From Rhodococcus sp. HNM0569 (GTDB lineage Bacteria > Actinomycetota > Actinomycetes > Mycobacteriales > Mycobacteriaceae), in assembly GCF_012726205.1 (NCBI RefSeq), contig NZ_JAASAE010000006.1, positions 62,001 to 126,000 of the forward strand: a stretch of DNA of 64,000 nt. The letters run 5' to 3'. Shown one piece after another: positions 8,293 to 16,774 of this stretch; position 1 is the stretch's first letter; every line of letters begins with the position of its first letter. The notes beneath the pieces were generated by a model that was given only the letters and a program-made list of their open reading frames with translations, made no database searches and was not told the origin of the DNA. The position numbers and the translations under genes were made by a program.

Positions 8293-9601
8293 CCTCGCCG
8301 GTCCCGACTGCTCCCGCCTCGCCCTCCGCCTCGATGCCGCGGCGCTGCGCGAAGAACGTGAGGTAGAACCCCGCGACGTAGGCAGCGAACGCACCGAGCA
8401 GTGCCGCCCCGCCGAGCACCGGCTCCGACGCGAGGGCGTCCGCGAGATACCGGTACGTGAGCAGCAGCGCCGCGAACAGTGCGGCGCCGCCCGCGACGAG
8501 GCGCACCCGGAACCGGCCCCACCCGCGCTCGGGGTCGCGCAGCGCGGACTCGATCGTCAGACACAGCACCGCGCCCGCGATGAGGTCGACGCCGTAGTGG
8601 TAGCCGAAGCCCAGGGTCGCGGCGAGCGTGCACACGAGCCAGAACGCGCCGCCCCAGCGCAGCCACGCGGGACCACGCCGGGTGTGCACGAAGATCGACA
8701 GCGCCCACGCGGTGTGCAGACTCGGCATGCAGTTACGCGGCGTCTCGTCGTCGAACGGGACGGCTTCGAGCACGCCGAACTCCGGCAGCGTCTGCGGCCA
8801 GAAGTCGCCGAGCGAGTACGCACCGCCGTCGGTACCGAACGCGAAGACGGGGCCGACGACCGGGAACAGGATGTAGAACACCGGCCCGATCAGGCCGATC
8901 GCGAGGAAGGTGCGCACGAGATGGTGCGCGGGCCAGCCGCGCCGGAGCTGGTAGAGCGCGACCACGATCGCGGCGACCGGCAGTTCGATGTACACCCAGT
9001 GCAGCACGTTGTCGACGACCGGACCGAGCGCGTCGAGCCACTGCCCCACGAGCCACGACGGATTGCCCAGCGCATGGTCTGCGCGGGCGGCGTACTCGTC
9101 GAGGACGTCGGGTGCGGCAACCACGGTGATGTGCAACCACACGTCGCCGAGCTTGGTGGCGACGACGAGCAGCGCGCCGAGCGCGATGCCGCGCAGCGCC
9201 GACGTGCGTGCCTCGCCCCGCGGACGCACCGCCGCGACCACCGCGAGCGCGAGCAGCACCCACGTGGGGCCGTTGCCTGCCGTGACGGTGCCGCTGACGA
9301 GGAAACGGATCAGCCCGACCACGACGTCGATCGCGACGGCTGCGGCGACGGCTACCGCACGGTGACGCCACGTGAGGCCGACGAGCGCGAGCGCGAGCGC
9401 GGCCCACGGGACGGACGCCGACTTCGGGACGGACACGAAGTCGTGCCACAAGCTGACGAGGGGACCCTCGTAGCCACCGTGGACGGCCATGATCTGCGAA
9501 CCGCACAGGGCCGCGACGACCACCGCGACCGCGGCGGCGGCGAGTGCGCTACGGGCGTGTGCTCGCCACGTCCGCACCCGGGGATCGACGCTCTCGAGCA
9601 C
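8255..9601 (-). CDS. PAP2-family membrane phosphatase/transferase
   Basis: A 448-residue polytopic membrane protein. The C-terminal half carries a PAP2-type active site: CMPSLHTAWAL (phosphate-binding Ser-Leu-His) and, about 45 residues later, GYHYGVDLIAGAV with the catalytic His and Asp. The arrangement resembles the inositol-phosphorylceramide-synthase-like branch, so it may dephosphorylate or transfer a lipid phosphate in envelope biosynthesis. The N-terminal about 200 residues are further membrane spans. GTG 9601 follows TACACT (9613-9608 on this strand) by six bases, indicating a leaderless mRNA. The substrate is unknown. Confidence 0.85.
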   Translation of the reverse strand: MLESVDPRVRTWRAHARSALAAAAVAVVVAALCGSQIMAVHGGYEGPLVSLWHDFVSVPKSASVPWAALALALVGLTWRHRAVAVAAAVAIDVVVGLIRFLVSGTVTAGNGPTWVLLALAVVAAVRPRGEARTSALRGIALGALLVVATKLGDVWLHITVVAAPDVLDEYAARADHALGNPSWLVGQWLDALGPVVDNVLHWVYIELPVAAIVVALYQLRRGWPAHHLVRTFLAIGLIGPVFYILFPVVGPVFAFGTDGGAYSLGDFWPQTLPEFGVLEAVPFDDETPRNCMPSLHTAWALSIFVHTRRGPAWLRWGGAFWLVCTLAATLGFGYHYGVDLIAGAVLCLTIESALRDPERGWGRFRVRLVAGGAALFAALLLTYRYLADALASEPVLGGAALLGAFAAYVAGFYLTFFAQRRGIEAEGEAGAVGTGEVSPRPEEDSPAR

Positions 9602-9668
9602 CGACTCAGTGTAGACAGCGAGTGAACAGGGAATGGACTGACCTGGTCCAGTGGATGACGAGGTGTGC

Positions 9669-10790
9669 TCAGGTACCCAGTTCGCGCACCAGCGAATCGA
9701 CGACGGCGACGAGATCGCCGCCGGTGTCGTCGGCGACGCGTCGCTGCCGTTGGTACGACGCGCCGCGCACCGGGATGTCCGCGACGGCGGCGAGTTCGTC
9801 GGTGCACCCGAGCCGCACCGCGGTGGGGGTGAGCCTTTCGAGCAGCTCGTGCAGGTCGTCGGTGACGAGCCGCTCGTTGCTGTCGGAGTCGACGATGATC
9901 TCGGCGTCGAGCCCGTACCGCGCGGCGCGCCACTTGTTCTCCTTGACGTGCCACGGCTGCAGTCGCGGCAGGTTCTCGCCCGCCGAGAACCGGCGTTCGA
10001 GGTCGACGACGAGGCAGTGCACGAGCGCGACGAGCGCGCGCAGTTCCGAGCGCGTGGACACCCCGTCGAACACGCGGACCTCGATCGTGCCCCAACGCGG
10101 TGCGGGCCGGATGTCCCAGTGCATGCCCGGGATCTTCGAGATGACGCCCGTCTTCATCTGGTCGTCGATGAAGCCCTCGTACTCCTGCCAGTTCGCGAAC
10201 TGGTACGGCAGGCCCGCGGTGGGCAGTTGCTGGAACATCAGCGCGCGATTGCTCGCGTATCCGGTGTGCACCCCTGCCCACATGGGCGACGACGCGGACA
10301 GCGCGAGCAGGTGCGGGTACTGGTGCAGCATCGCGTTGAGGACCGGGAACACCTGGTCGGACGACGGGACGCCGACGTGGACGTGCACACCCCAGATGAG
10401 CATCTGTCTGCCCCACCACTGGGTGCGCTCGATCAGCTCGTCGTAGTCGGGGGTGCGGGTGACCAGTTGCGACGACCACTGCGCGAACGGGTGGGTGCCC
10501 GCACAGCACAGGTCGACACCGAGTGGGTCGGCGGCGCGGCGCAGCATCGAGAGCGATTCGTCGAGGTCGTCCATCGCCTCGGCGACCGTGTCGTGGACGC
10601 CGGTGACGAGCTCGACCGTGTTGCGCAGCAGTTCCTTCGTGATGTGCGGCGTGTGTCCCGCCTCGGACTCGACCGCCGCGAACACCTCGGCGGCCGTGTT
10701 CGAAAGATCTCGGGTGACCCGGTCCACGAGTGCGATCTCCCACTCGACGCCGAGCGTGGGCCGCGGCGAGCCGGGGAAGGGAACTACCAC
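9669..10790 (-). CDS. Carboxylate-amine ligase, GCS2/YbdK family
   Basis: A member of the glutamate-cysteine ligase type 2 fold: ATP-dependent joining of a carboxylate to an amine, exact substrates not established for this subgroup. Visible signatures are LGVEWEIALVD near the N-terminus (metal-binding Glu residues), WGVHVHVGV in the middle and GTIEVRVFDG in the active-site region. I start at GTG 10790 (373 residues). The upstream ATG at 10874 would place coding sequence across the sodC terminator hairpin and lacks similarity. It lies next to sodC, the order I recall for Rv0433-Rv0432. Mycolata use mycothiol rather than glutathione, so true gamma-glutamylcysteine synthesis is doubtful. Confidence 0.85.
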   Translation of the reverse strand: MVVPFPGSPRPTLGVEWEIALVDRVTRDLSNTAAEVFAAVESEAGHTPHITKELLRNTVELVTGVHDTVAEAMDDLDESLSMLRRAADPLGVDLCCAGTHPFAQWSSQLVTRTPDYDELIERTQWWGRQMLIWGVHVHVGVPSSDQVFPVLNAMLHQYPHLLALSASSPMWAGVHTGYASNRALMFQQLPTAGLPYQFANWQEYEGFIDDQMKTGVISKIPGMHWDIRPAPRWGTIEVRVFDGVSTRSELRALVALVHCLVVDLERRFSAGENLPRLQPWHVKENKWRAARYGLDAEIIVDSDSNERLVTDDLHELLERLTPTAVRLGCTDELAAVADIPVRGASYQRQRRVADDTGGDLVAVVDSLVRELGT

Positions 10791-10847
10791 GTGCTCGATC
10801 CAACCACGAGACCGCTCTGCGCACGGGCGCGACGAGACGCGAAACAC

Positions 10848-10874
10848 GTGTGGCCCGCTCGAGGCGGGCCACAC
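10848..10874 (-). terminator. Terminator of sodC
   Basis: A perfect 11-bp stem (GTGTGGCCCGC with its complement) and a 5-nt loop, starting 16 bases after the sodC stop. Only a weak T-run follows, as is common in actinobacterial terminators. Confidence 0.75.
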
Positions 10875-10889
10875 ATGCGAGAGGGAGAG

Positions 10890-11594
10890 TTACTCGGCGC
10901 CGACGACACCGCACGCGACGCGGCCGCCCGCGTCACCCGTGCTCATCGTCTCCTGGTCGGGGGCAGGCGCGTAGCGGGTGGGGATGTTCGCGAAGTTGTC
11001 GGCGTTCGCGTGCACCATCAGCGCGGTGCCGGAGCCACCGTTGCGCAGGTCCTCGACGGTGAACGAGCTGGTGGTGGTGGTCAACTCGGCGGTGCCGTCC
11101 TCACGCACCTGGAGCGACGTGAGGTCGCCCGAGGCGGGGTGGCCGGTGTGCCCTTCCACCTGCAGGTGGCCGCCTGCCGACAGGAACGCGCCGGGCGCAC
11201 CGCCGGTGGGCGCGGTCGAGTTCGCCTCGCACTTGCCCACCTGGTGCACGTGCAGTCCGTGGAAGCCCGGGGTGAGGCCCTCGACGCTGACGGTGACCTC
11301 GACGTGGTCGCCCGACTCGGTGAAGGTGGCGGTGCCGACCTCGGCGCCCTGCGGGTCCTGCAGGGTCGTGGTGAGCGCGCCCTCGGACTCGGCGGCGCCG
11401 CTGCCGTGGCCGCTCTCGCCCGCACCGTGGCCACCCGCGCCGGGGTCCGCCGCGCCCGTCCACACCGGGGGCGTGGTGCCGGGCTCGTCGGTGGCTTCCT
11501 CGCTGTTGCTGCACCCGGTGAGCGCGACTGCGGCGAGCGCGACGAGAGGCGTTGCGTAACGCACGAGCTTGCGGCGGGGGGAACCCTGGTACAT
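10890..11594 (-). CDS. sodC: Lipoprotein superoxide dismutase, Cu type
   Basis: Converts extracytoplasmic superoxide to oxygen and peroxide. The 234-residue protein starts with a lipoprotein signal (lipobox LTGC, Cys28) and a Gly/Ser-rich linker, then the SodC domain: HVH copper ligands in [11 protein letters not shown], the bridging His in AGGH, and [15 protein letters not shown]. The loop that carries the zinc ligands in classical CuZnSOD is clearly shortened, as in the zinc-less M. tuberculosis enzyme. The start ATG 11594 has AAGGAG nine bases upstream; an upstream in-frame start (11741) would lose the signal peptide. A -10 candidate TATGAT lies at 11696-11691, giving a leader of about 90 nt. 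Confidence 0.92.
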   Translation of the reverse strand: MYQGSPRRKLVRYATPLVALAAVALTGCSNSEEATDEPGTTPPVWTGAADPGAGGHGAGESGHGSGAAESEGALTTTLQDPQGAEVGTATFTESGDHVEVTVSVEGLTPGFHGLHVHQVGKCEANSTAPTGGAPGAFLSAGGHLQVEGHTGHPASGDLTSLQVREDGTAELTTTTSSFTVEDLRNGGSGTALMVHANADNFANIPTRYAPAPDQETMSTGDAGGRVACGVVGAE

Positions 11595-11746
11595 CGAACC
11601 GCTCCTTAGGAATGGGTTGCCGGGTGGTGGGGTGCCGGTGGAGTTGCAAGGCACGGGGCCCGCCCGGAACGGCCCGCTCCGAGCGTCCTGATCATAACTA
11701 TCGGTGTTCGCCACGAACCCGCGACCGCCGGACCCAGGCACCGGCC

Positions 11747-11786
11747 CTGCACCGTCACTGGCTCTGCACCGTCACTGGCTCTGCAC
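11747..11786. repeat. 17-bp tandem repeat at the LytR_C stop
   Basis: Two perfect copies of CTGCACCGTCACTGGCT plus six bases of a third. One copy spans the stop codon of the LytR_C gene (11772-11774), so the last codons and stop are duplicated just past the gene end. It looks like a recent slippage duplication. Confidence 0.85.
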
Positions 11787-12320
11787 TACGACGACGATGC
11801 TGTCGGGGGTGCCGGGCAGCCCGTCGATGCGCGGGGCGACGCGTGCGTCGCCGAGGTCGGCCGCAATCTTCTCTGCCGCCGCCTGCTGTGCGGGGTCGGT
11901 CCCGTAGTAGACGGTAGTGCGCGCGAGCGCGACGGCGGTGAAGTTGCCCGTTTCGGCCACTTCCCAGCCTGCCGACGTGAGCGTCGACGCGGTTTCCGCG
12001 GCGAGTCCTGCGACCGAGCTGTTGTTGTACACACCCACCGGCACGTCGGCCGCGGCGCCGGATGCGGCCGCGCCCGATGTCGTCTGGGTGCCCGAGGTCG
12101 CCTGGGCGGCGCCCGCGGTGCCCGATGCGGTGCGCTGGGCCGTGGTGATCGCGGCCGCCGAACTCGTCTGGCTGCTCGTCTGTGCGCTGGAGGCCGTGTC
12201 CTCGTCGTCGCCGCCCATGGACGCGAATCCGAGGCCCGCGAAGACGATCGCGAACGCGATCAGCACCATCGCGGTGGCACGTAGCGGCAGTCCGCCGGGC
12301 GGCTGCTTGGGATTGCTCAC
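11772..12320 (-). CDS. Membrane-anchored LytR C-terminal domain protein
   Basis: A 182-residue protein with a short basic N-terminus, one membrane anchor (about residues 15-35), a low-complexity Ala/Ser/Thr/Gln linker (about 40-90) and a C-terminal LytR_C domain (about 92-180, beginning VGVYNNSSVAGLA). The domain is extracytoplasmic and associated with cell-wall proteins; no enzymatic motif is present. The order next to DUF3263 and sodC matches what I recall of Rv0431. GTG 12320 follows TAGGGT (12333-12328) by seven bases with no Shine-Dalgarno, a leaderless arrangement. Confidence 0.85.
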   Translation of the reverse strand: MSNPKQPPGGLPLRATAMVLIAFAIVFAGLGFASMGGDDEDTASSAQTSSQTSSAAAITTAQRTASGTAGAAQATSGTQTTSGAAASGAAADVPVGVYNNSSVAGLAAETASTLTSAGWEVAETGNFTAVALARTTVYYGTDPAQQAAAEKIAADLGDARVAPRIDGLPGTPDSIVVVVQSQ

Positions 12321-12380
12321 GCTGACGACCCTAACGACCGCGACGCGGCGCGGGCACTGCGCACGCGGCGCACCGGCCGG

Positions 12381-12695
12381 TCACTTGATGTCGAAGCCGA
12401 GCCGGCGGGCCGCACGCGCCTTCTGCCTGCTCGCGCGGAGGCGGCGCAGCCGCTTGACGAGCATCGGGTCGGCTCGGAGCGCTTCGGGGCGGTCTACCAG
12501 CGCGTTCAGGATCTGGTAATAGCGCGTGGCCGACATGTCGAACAGCTCTTTGATGGCGTCTTCCTTGGAGCCCGCGTACTGCCACCACTTGCGTTCGAAT
12601 GCGAGGATCTCCGTTTCGCGGCGGGTCAGCCCCTCGGCCTCGGGTGCGTGCAGTTCCCCCGTCTCGCTCTGGTTCTGCGCTGCGGCGCCGTCCAT
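12381..12695 (-). CDS. DUF3263 family protein
   Basis: A 104-residue basic protein of a conserved actinobacterial family of unknown function. The core, residues about 28-75, has the family pattern LTRRETEILAFERKWWQYAGSKE and a Tyr-rich RYYQILN helix resembling a DNA-binding helix-turn-helix; this is inference. The C-terminus is Arg/Lys rich. The start at ATG 12695 is supported by GAGGAG a few bases upstream; the longer frame to 12827 is not. The gene is divergent from def, as recalled for Rv0430/Rv0429c. Confidence 0.85.
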   Translation of the reverse strand: MDGAAAQNQSETGELHAPEAEGLTRRETEILAFERKWWQYAGSKEDAIKELFDMSATRYYQILNALVDRPEALRADPMLVKRLRRLRASRQKARAARRLGFDIK

Positions 12696-12882
12696 GTCAC
12701 TCCTCGACTGCTCGAGTTCTCTCGCCGATGACCGGCGTGCCACCGTCCCCCTGCCGGCACTTCCGCGCCGTGAATACGACCGTCGTGCCGAATAACACCG
12801 GTGTACTTCCGCGACCCATTCAACCACGCAAGCGCTGCGCCCCGTGCGAATCGGGCCGGGCGTGCCGCACTATCCTGGACGA

Positions 12883-13476
12883 ATGGCCATCCTTCCCATT
12901 CGTATCGTCGGCGACCCCGTGCTGCACGAGGCGACGCAGCCCGTCACGAAGTCGCCCGACGAGATCGCCGAGCTCGTCGCCGACATGTACGAGACGATGG
13001 ATGCCGCGAACGGAGTGGGGCTCGCCGCGAACCAGGTGGGTGTGCCGCTTCGACTGTTCGTGTACGACTGCCCGGATGTCGGCGCCGACGGCAAGGCCGT
13101 GCGCAGGCGCGGTGCCGTGGTCAACCCGGTGCTCGAGACGTCCGAGATTCCCGAGACGATGCCGGACCCCGAGGACGACTACGAAGGCTGCCTCTCGGTG
13201 CCCGGCGAGCAGTTCCCCACGGGCCGCGCCGACTGGGCGAAGGTCACCGGCACCGACCCCGACGGCAATCCGATCGAGGTCGAGGGCCGCGGCTTCTTCG
13301 CGCGCATGCTGCAACACGAGACGGGTCATCTCGACGGCTTCCTGTACGTCGACGTCCTCGTCGGGCGGAACGCGCGCGCGGCGAAGAAGACGATCAAGCG
13401 CCAGGGGTGGGGCGTGCCGGGGCTGAGCTGGGTGCCGGGCGAGCAGGCCGACCCGTTCGGTCACGACGACGACTGA
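12883..13476 (+). CDS. def: Peptide deformylase
   Basis: Removes the formyl group from the initiator Met of nascent proteins. All three metal-site motifs are present: [10 protein letters not shown] (motif 1), EGCLSVPG with the metal-binding Cys (motif 2) and QHETGHLDG with the two His and catalytic Glu (motif 3). The insertion after motif 1 and the 197-residue length are typical of actinobacterial type I enzymes. ATG 12883 is preceded by TATCCT (12871-12876) with a six-base gap and no Shine-Dalgarno, so the mRNA is probably leaderless and the upstream frame extension to 12844 is rejected. Confidence 0.95.
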   Translation: MAILPIRIVGDPVLHEATQPVTKSPDEIAELVADMYETMDAANGVGLAANQVGVPLRLFVYDCPDVGADGKAVRRRGAVVNPVLETSEIPETMPDPEDDYEGCLSVPGEQFPTGRADWAKVTGTDPDGNPIEVEGRGFFARMLQHETGHLDGFLYVDVLVGRNARAAKKTIKRQGWGVPGLSWVPGEQADPFGHDDD

Positions 13477-13531
13477 CTCACGCGACGACCGACTGACGCA
13501 ACGACCGACTGACGCAACGACCGACTCACGA
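13470..13531. repeat. 16-bp tandem repeat between def and the GNAT gene
   Basis: About 3.9 copies of a 16-bp unit, consensus CGACCGACTGACGCAA. Copies two and three are identical, and the first contains the def stop codon. Because the unit is not a multiple of three, it places TGA in all three forward frames. It fills almost the whole gap to the next gene. Confidence 0.9.
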
Positions 13532-13536
13532 CCGGG

Positions 13537-14511
13537 ATGACGACCGACATGGATCTGCCTGCCGCGGGGGCCCGCGTCGTCCTGCGGTACACGCTGCCGC
13601 CCGGCTATTCGCATCCCGTCACCGACGTCGTCGGGACACTCGAGTCCACCGACCCGATCGTGGTGCGCGCCGCCGACGGACGTGTCGTCCAGGTGCGCCG
13701 CGACGAGGTGGTCGCCCTCAAGGAACTCGGCAGCGGGCGGCCGATCCGCACGTCCGAGATCCGGTTCCTCGAGGTGGCCGCCGCGCAAGCATGGCCGGGC
13801 CTCGAATCGACGTGGATCGACGGCTGGCTGCTGCGCGCGGGTCGCGGGTTCAGCGGGCGCGCGAACTCGGCCGCCCCGCTCGGTATGCCGGGCGAGCTCG
13901 CGCCGTGGCACGAGGTGTCGGAGCGGATCACCGACTGGTACCGCGCACGCGACCTCACGCCGCGGCTGCTGCTGCCCGATCGGCTCGCGGCGATGCCCGC
14001 GGGGTGGGCGGCGTCCGGCGAGGACGTCGTCGTGATGGCGGCCGACCTCGACATGCTCACGCTTCCGTCGGGCCCGCGCACCACGACCGTCACCGAGGCG
14101 CCCGATACGCACTGGTTCGCGCGCTACGAACCACGCACCTCCGATCTCGACACCGAGACCGCCGTGCTCACGAGCGTCCTCGGCGACAGCACAGCCCTCG
14201 GACGGCTCGGTTTCGGGAGAATCGGCACCACCGACAGCGCGGTGCTCGCGATCGCGCGCGGCGCGGTCACGACCGGACCGGACGGCCGCGCCTGGCTCGG
14301 GTTGAGCGGGGTCACCGTCGCCGCGGGCCACCGGCGCCGCGGCCTCGGCACGCTGCTGTGCGGCGAGATGCTCGCATGGGGCCGCGAGCACGGCGCGACG
14401 CACGCATATCTGCAGGTCACCGAGAGCAACTACGGTGCCCGCGCGATGTACCGGCACCTGGGCCTGATCGACCACCACCACTACCGGTACGCACTCCCCG
14501 ACCGGCGGTAG
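13537..14511 (+). CDS. GNAT-family acetyltransferase
   Basis: A 324-residue protein with a C-terminal GNAT domain (about residues 200-320): LSGVTVAAGHRRRGLGTLL is the acetyl-CoA-binding motif A, followed by YLQVTESNYGARAMYRHLGL (motif B). The N-terminal about 60 residues form a small beta-rich domain of the kind fused to this branch (Rv0428c-like). It is probably cytoplasmic; the acceptor is unknown. It lies downstream of def on the same strand, separated only by the tandem repeat. Confidence 0.88.
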   Translation: MTTDMDLPAAGARVVLRYTLPPGYSHPVTDVVGTLESTDPIVVRAADGRVVQVRRDEVVALKELGSGRPIRTSEIRFLEVAAAQAWPGLESTWIDGWLLRAGRGFSGRANSAAPLGMPGELAPWHEVSERITDWYRARDLTPRLLLPDRLAAMPAGWAASGEDVVVMAADLDMLTLPSGPRTTTVTEAPDTHWFARYEPRTSDLDTETAVLTSVLGDSTALGRLGFGRIGTTDSAVLAIARGAVTTGPDGRAWLGLSGVTVAAGHRRRGLGTLLCGEMLAWGREHGATHAYLQVTESNYGARAMYRHLGLIDHHHYRYALPDRR

Positions 14512-14555
14512 CACTCCCCGGCCGGCCCGTCGGCGGTGACCGATAGGCTGGTGAC

Positions 14556-15356
14556 GTGCGCATCGCAACCTGGAATGTGAACTCCGTCCGTGCCCGAACC
14601 GACCGCATCGTCGACTGGCTCCAGCGCACCGACACGGATGTCCTCGCGATGCAGGAAACCAAATGCAAGGACGACCAGTTCCCGCACGAACGCTTCGAAG
14701 CGCTCGGCTACCAGGTCGCCCACGTGGGCATCAGCCAGTGGAACGGCGTCGCCATCGCGTCGCGTGTCGGACTGGAGGACGTGCAGATCGGCTTCGAGAA
14801 CCAGCCCGGCTTCCACAAGGATCCCGAGGTGGCTCCCGTGCAGGAGGCGCGCGCGCTCGGCGCCACGTGCGGCGGCGTCCGGGTGTGGAGCCTGTACGTG
14901 CCCAACGGCCGCGAGCTCGCCGACCCGCACTACACGTACAAGCTCGACTGGCTCGCGACGCTTCGCGACGACGCGCACAAGTGGCTCGACGCGGCACCCG
15001 AGTTGCCCATCGCGCTCGTGGGCGACTGGAATGTCGCTCCCACCGACGACGACGTGTGGGATCCCGCATTCTTCGAGGGCAAGACGCACACGTCGCAGCC
15101 CGAGCGCGACGCGTTCGCGGCGTTCGCCGACGCGGGCTACACCGACGTCGTGCGTCCGCACGCCCCCGGTCCCGGTGTCTACACGTACTGGGACTACACG
15201 CAGCTGCGGTTCCCCAAGCGGCAGGGCATGCGCATCGACTTCGTGCTCGGCTCGCCGGCTTTCGCGGGCCGCGTGCAGGCCGCGTCGATCGATCGCGACG
15301 AGCGCAAGGGCAAGGGCGCGAGCGACCACGCACCCGTCGTCGTCGATCTGGCCTAG
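14556..15356 (+). CDS. xthA: Exodeoxyribonuclease III
   Basis: A base-excision-repair AP endonuclease and 3'-5' exonuclease. The 266-residue EEP-fold protein has ATWNVNSVRAR at the N-terminus, MQETK with the metal-binding Glu, VGDWNVAPTDDD for the catalytic Asp/Asn pair, and GASDHAPVVVDL at the C-terminus. GTG 14556 follows TAGGCT (14544-14549) by six bases; no ribosome-binding site is visible, so a leaderless transcript is predicted. It ends convergent to a small GNAT gene across a hairpin. Confidence 0.94.
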   Translation: MRIATWNVNSVRARTDRIVDWLQRTDTDVLAMQETKCKDDQFPHERFEALGYQVAHVGISQWNGVAIASRVGLEDVQIGFENQPGFHKDPEVAPVQEARALGATCGGVRVWSLYVPNGRELADPHYTYKLDWLATLRDDAHKWLDAAPELPIALVGDWNVAPTDDDVWDPAFFEGKTHTSQPERDAFAAFADAGYTDVVRPHAPGPGVYTYWDYTQLRFPKRQGMRIDFVLGSPAFAGRVQAASIDRDERKGKGASDHAPVVVDLA

Positions 15357-15375
15357 CCGCTCCCGGACCGAGCGG
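15357..15375. terminator. Bidirectional hairpin between xthA and a GNAT gene
   Basis: CCGCTC and GAGCGG arms form a 6-bp stem with a 7-nt loop that exactly fills the space between the two convergent stop codons. There is no T-run on either side. Confidence 0.5.
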
Positions 15376-15756
15376 TCACGCGGCCACCAGGTCCTCGTCG
15401 CCCGGGTGCTTCGCGCGATAGTGCTGCACGTAGGTGCACAGCGGCTGGACGTGCTGATGGCGCCGACGCGCGGTGTCCAGCGCCGCCCGCACGAGCAGCG
15501 CCGCGAGGCCGTGCCCGGAGTACTCCTCCTCGACCACGGTGTGCAGCAGAACGACGACGCCCGCGGACCGGCCGGTGGCGCCCACCTCGCCTCGTGTGCG
15601 GTACCCGAGGATGCCGACGAGCTGGTCGCCGTACCAGAGGTCGAATCGTTCGCGATCGGGGTTGTCGCGCACCGACGCCCGCGACACGTCCAGGGAACGT
15701 GCCGCATGCCTCGACCGAGCCGTCGATCCGCGTGAAATGTGACTCACGACACTCAT
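15376..15756 (-). CDS. Small GNAT-like acetyltransferase
   Basis: A 126-residue protein of the short GNAT_acetyltran/YjdJ type. LHTVVEEEYSGHGLAALLVRA corresponds to the acetyl-CoA loop, and the C-terminal PLCTYVQHYRAKHP to the conserved Cys/Tyr motif that ends this subfamily (usually C-P-Y/F). The acceptor is unknown. ATG 15756 follows GATACT (15768-15763 on this strand) by six bases, giving a leaderless start. Confidence 0.82.
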   Translation of the reverse strand: MSVVSHISRGSTARSRHAARSLDVSRASVRDNPDRERFDLWYGDQLVGILGYRTRGEVGATGRSAGVVVLLHTVVEEEYSGHGLAALLVRAALDTARRRHQHVQPLCTYVQHYRAKHPGDEDLVAA

Positions 15757-15928
15757 GAAACCAGTATCCCCTCGACATCGACAGCAGGAAACCGAGCAGG
15801 TGTGTGGAAACGGGAAGAATCGGGTGTGAAAGCGGCGCCGATTTCGTCGTGTGATCCCCCGTGTCCCACGGTGCCGGAGGGGGCGGCACCACGCAAGCGC
15901 CGACATGTGAATCTGTAGTGTCACCTGT

Positions 15929-16771
15929 GTGAACTTGTTGCCGCTGACCCCCGACGGCGAGACGCCGGTACGCGCCCTCACGATCGCCGGTACGGACTCG
16001 GGCGGCGGCGCGGGAATCCAGGCCGACAGCAGGACCATGGCGATGTGCGGCGTGCACGCGTGCGTCGCGGTCGCCGCCGTCACCGTGCAGAATTCGGTGG
16101 GCGTCAGCGGCTTCCACGAGATCCCTGCGGAAACGGTCGCCGACCAGGTGCGTTCGGTGGTCGGCGACATCGGGGTGTCGGCCGCGAAGACGGGGATGCT
16201 CGCGTCCACCGCGATCATCGAGGCGGTCGCCGGGGTGTGCGACGAGGTCGGCATCGGGCGCGATCACGAGATCCCGCTCGTGGTCGACCCCGTGTGCGCG
16301 TCGATGCACGGCGACCCACTGCTGCACGCGGAAGCACTCGAAGCCGTGCGCACCACGCTGCTGCCGATCGCGACGGTCGTGACCCCCAATCTCGACGAGG
16401 TGCGCCTCATCACCGGCATCGAGGTGGTCGACGACGCGTCGGCACGGCGCGCGGCCGAGGCGCTGCACGGACTCGGTGCACAGTGGGCCGTCGTGAAGGG
16501 CGGGCACCTGCGCACCTCGGAGTTCAGCACCGACCTGCTGTTCGACGGCGACACGTTCACCGAGTTCACGACGCCCCGCATCCACACCGGCAACGACCAC
16601 GGCGGCGGCGACACCCTGGCCGCGGCGCTCGCGTGCGCGCTCGCCCACGGCCGTTCCGTGCCCGAGGCGCTCGCGTTCGCGAAGGACTGGGTCACGAAAT
16701 GCCTCGCCGCGTCGTACGACCTCGGCGCGGGCCACGGCCCGGTGTCGCCGCTGTGGCGACTGCACGCCTGA
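15929..16771 (+). CDS. thiD: Hydroxymethylpyrimidine (phosphate) kinase
   Basis: Phosphorylates HMP and HMP-phosphate in thiamine biosynthesis. It is a 280-residue ribokinase-fold protein with the ThiD N-terminal signature TIAGTDSGGGAGIQAD, the internal PNLDEVRLITG segment, and a C-terminal anion hole and catalytic Asp in the HGGGDTLAAALA region (normally GTGD, here GGGD). GTG 15929 follows TAGTGT (15916-15921) by seven bases, so it looks leaderless. It is unlinked to the riboswitch-controlled thiOSG genes 5 kb away. Its stop nearly abuts the convergent cyclase gene, and both stops sit in CCTGA-cct-TCAGG (16767-16779). Confidence 0.93.
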   Translation: MNLLPLTPDGETPVRALTIAGTDSGGGAGIQADSRTMAMCGVHACVAVAAVTVQNSVGVSGFHEIPAETVADQVRSVVGDIGVSAAKTGMLASTAIIEAVAGVCDEVGIGRDHEIPLVVDPVCASMHGDPLLHAEALEAVRTTLLPIATVVTPNLDEVRLITGIEVVDDASARRAAEALHGLGAQWAVVKGGHLRTSEFSTDLLFDGDTFTEFTTPRIHTGNDHGGGDTLAAALACALAHGRSVPEALAFAKDWVTKCLAASYDLGAGHGPVSPLWRLHA

Positions 16772-16774
16772 CCT

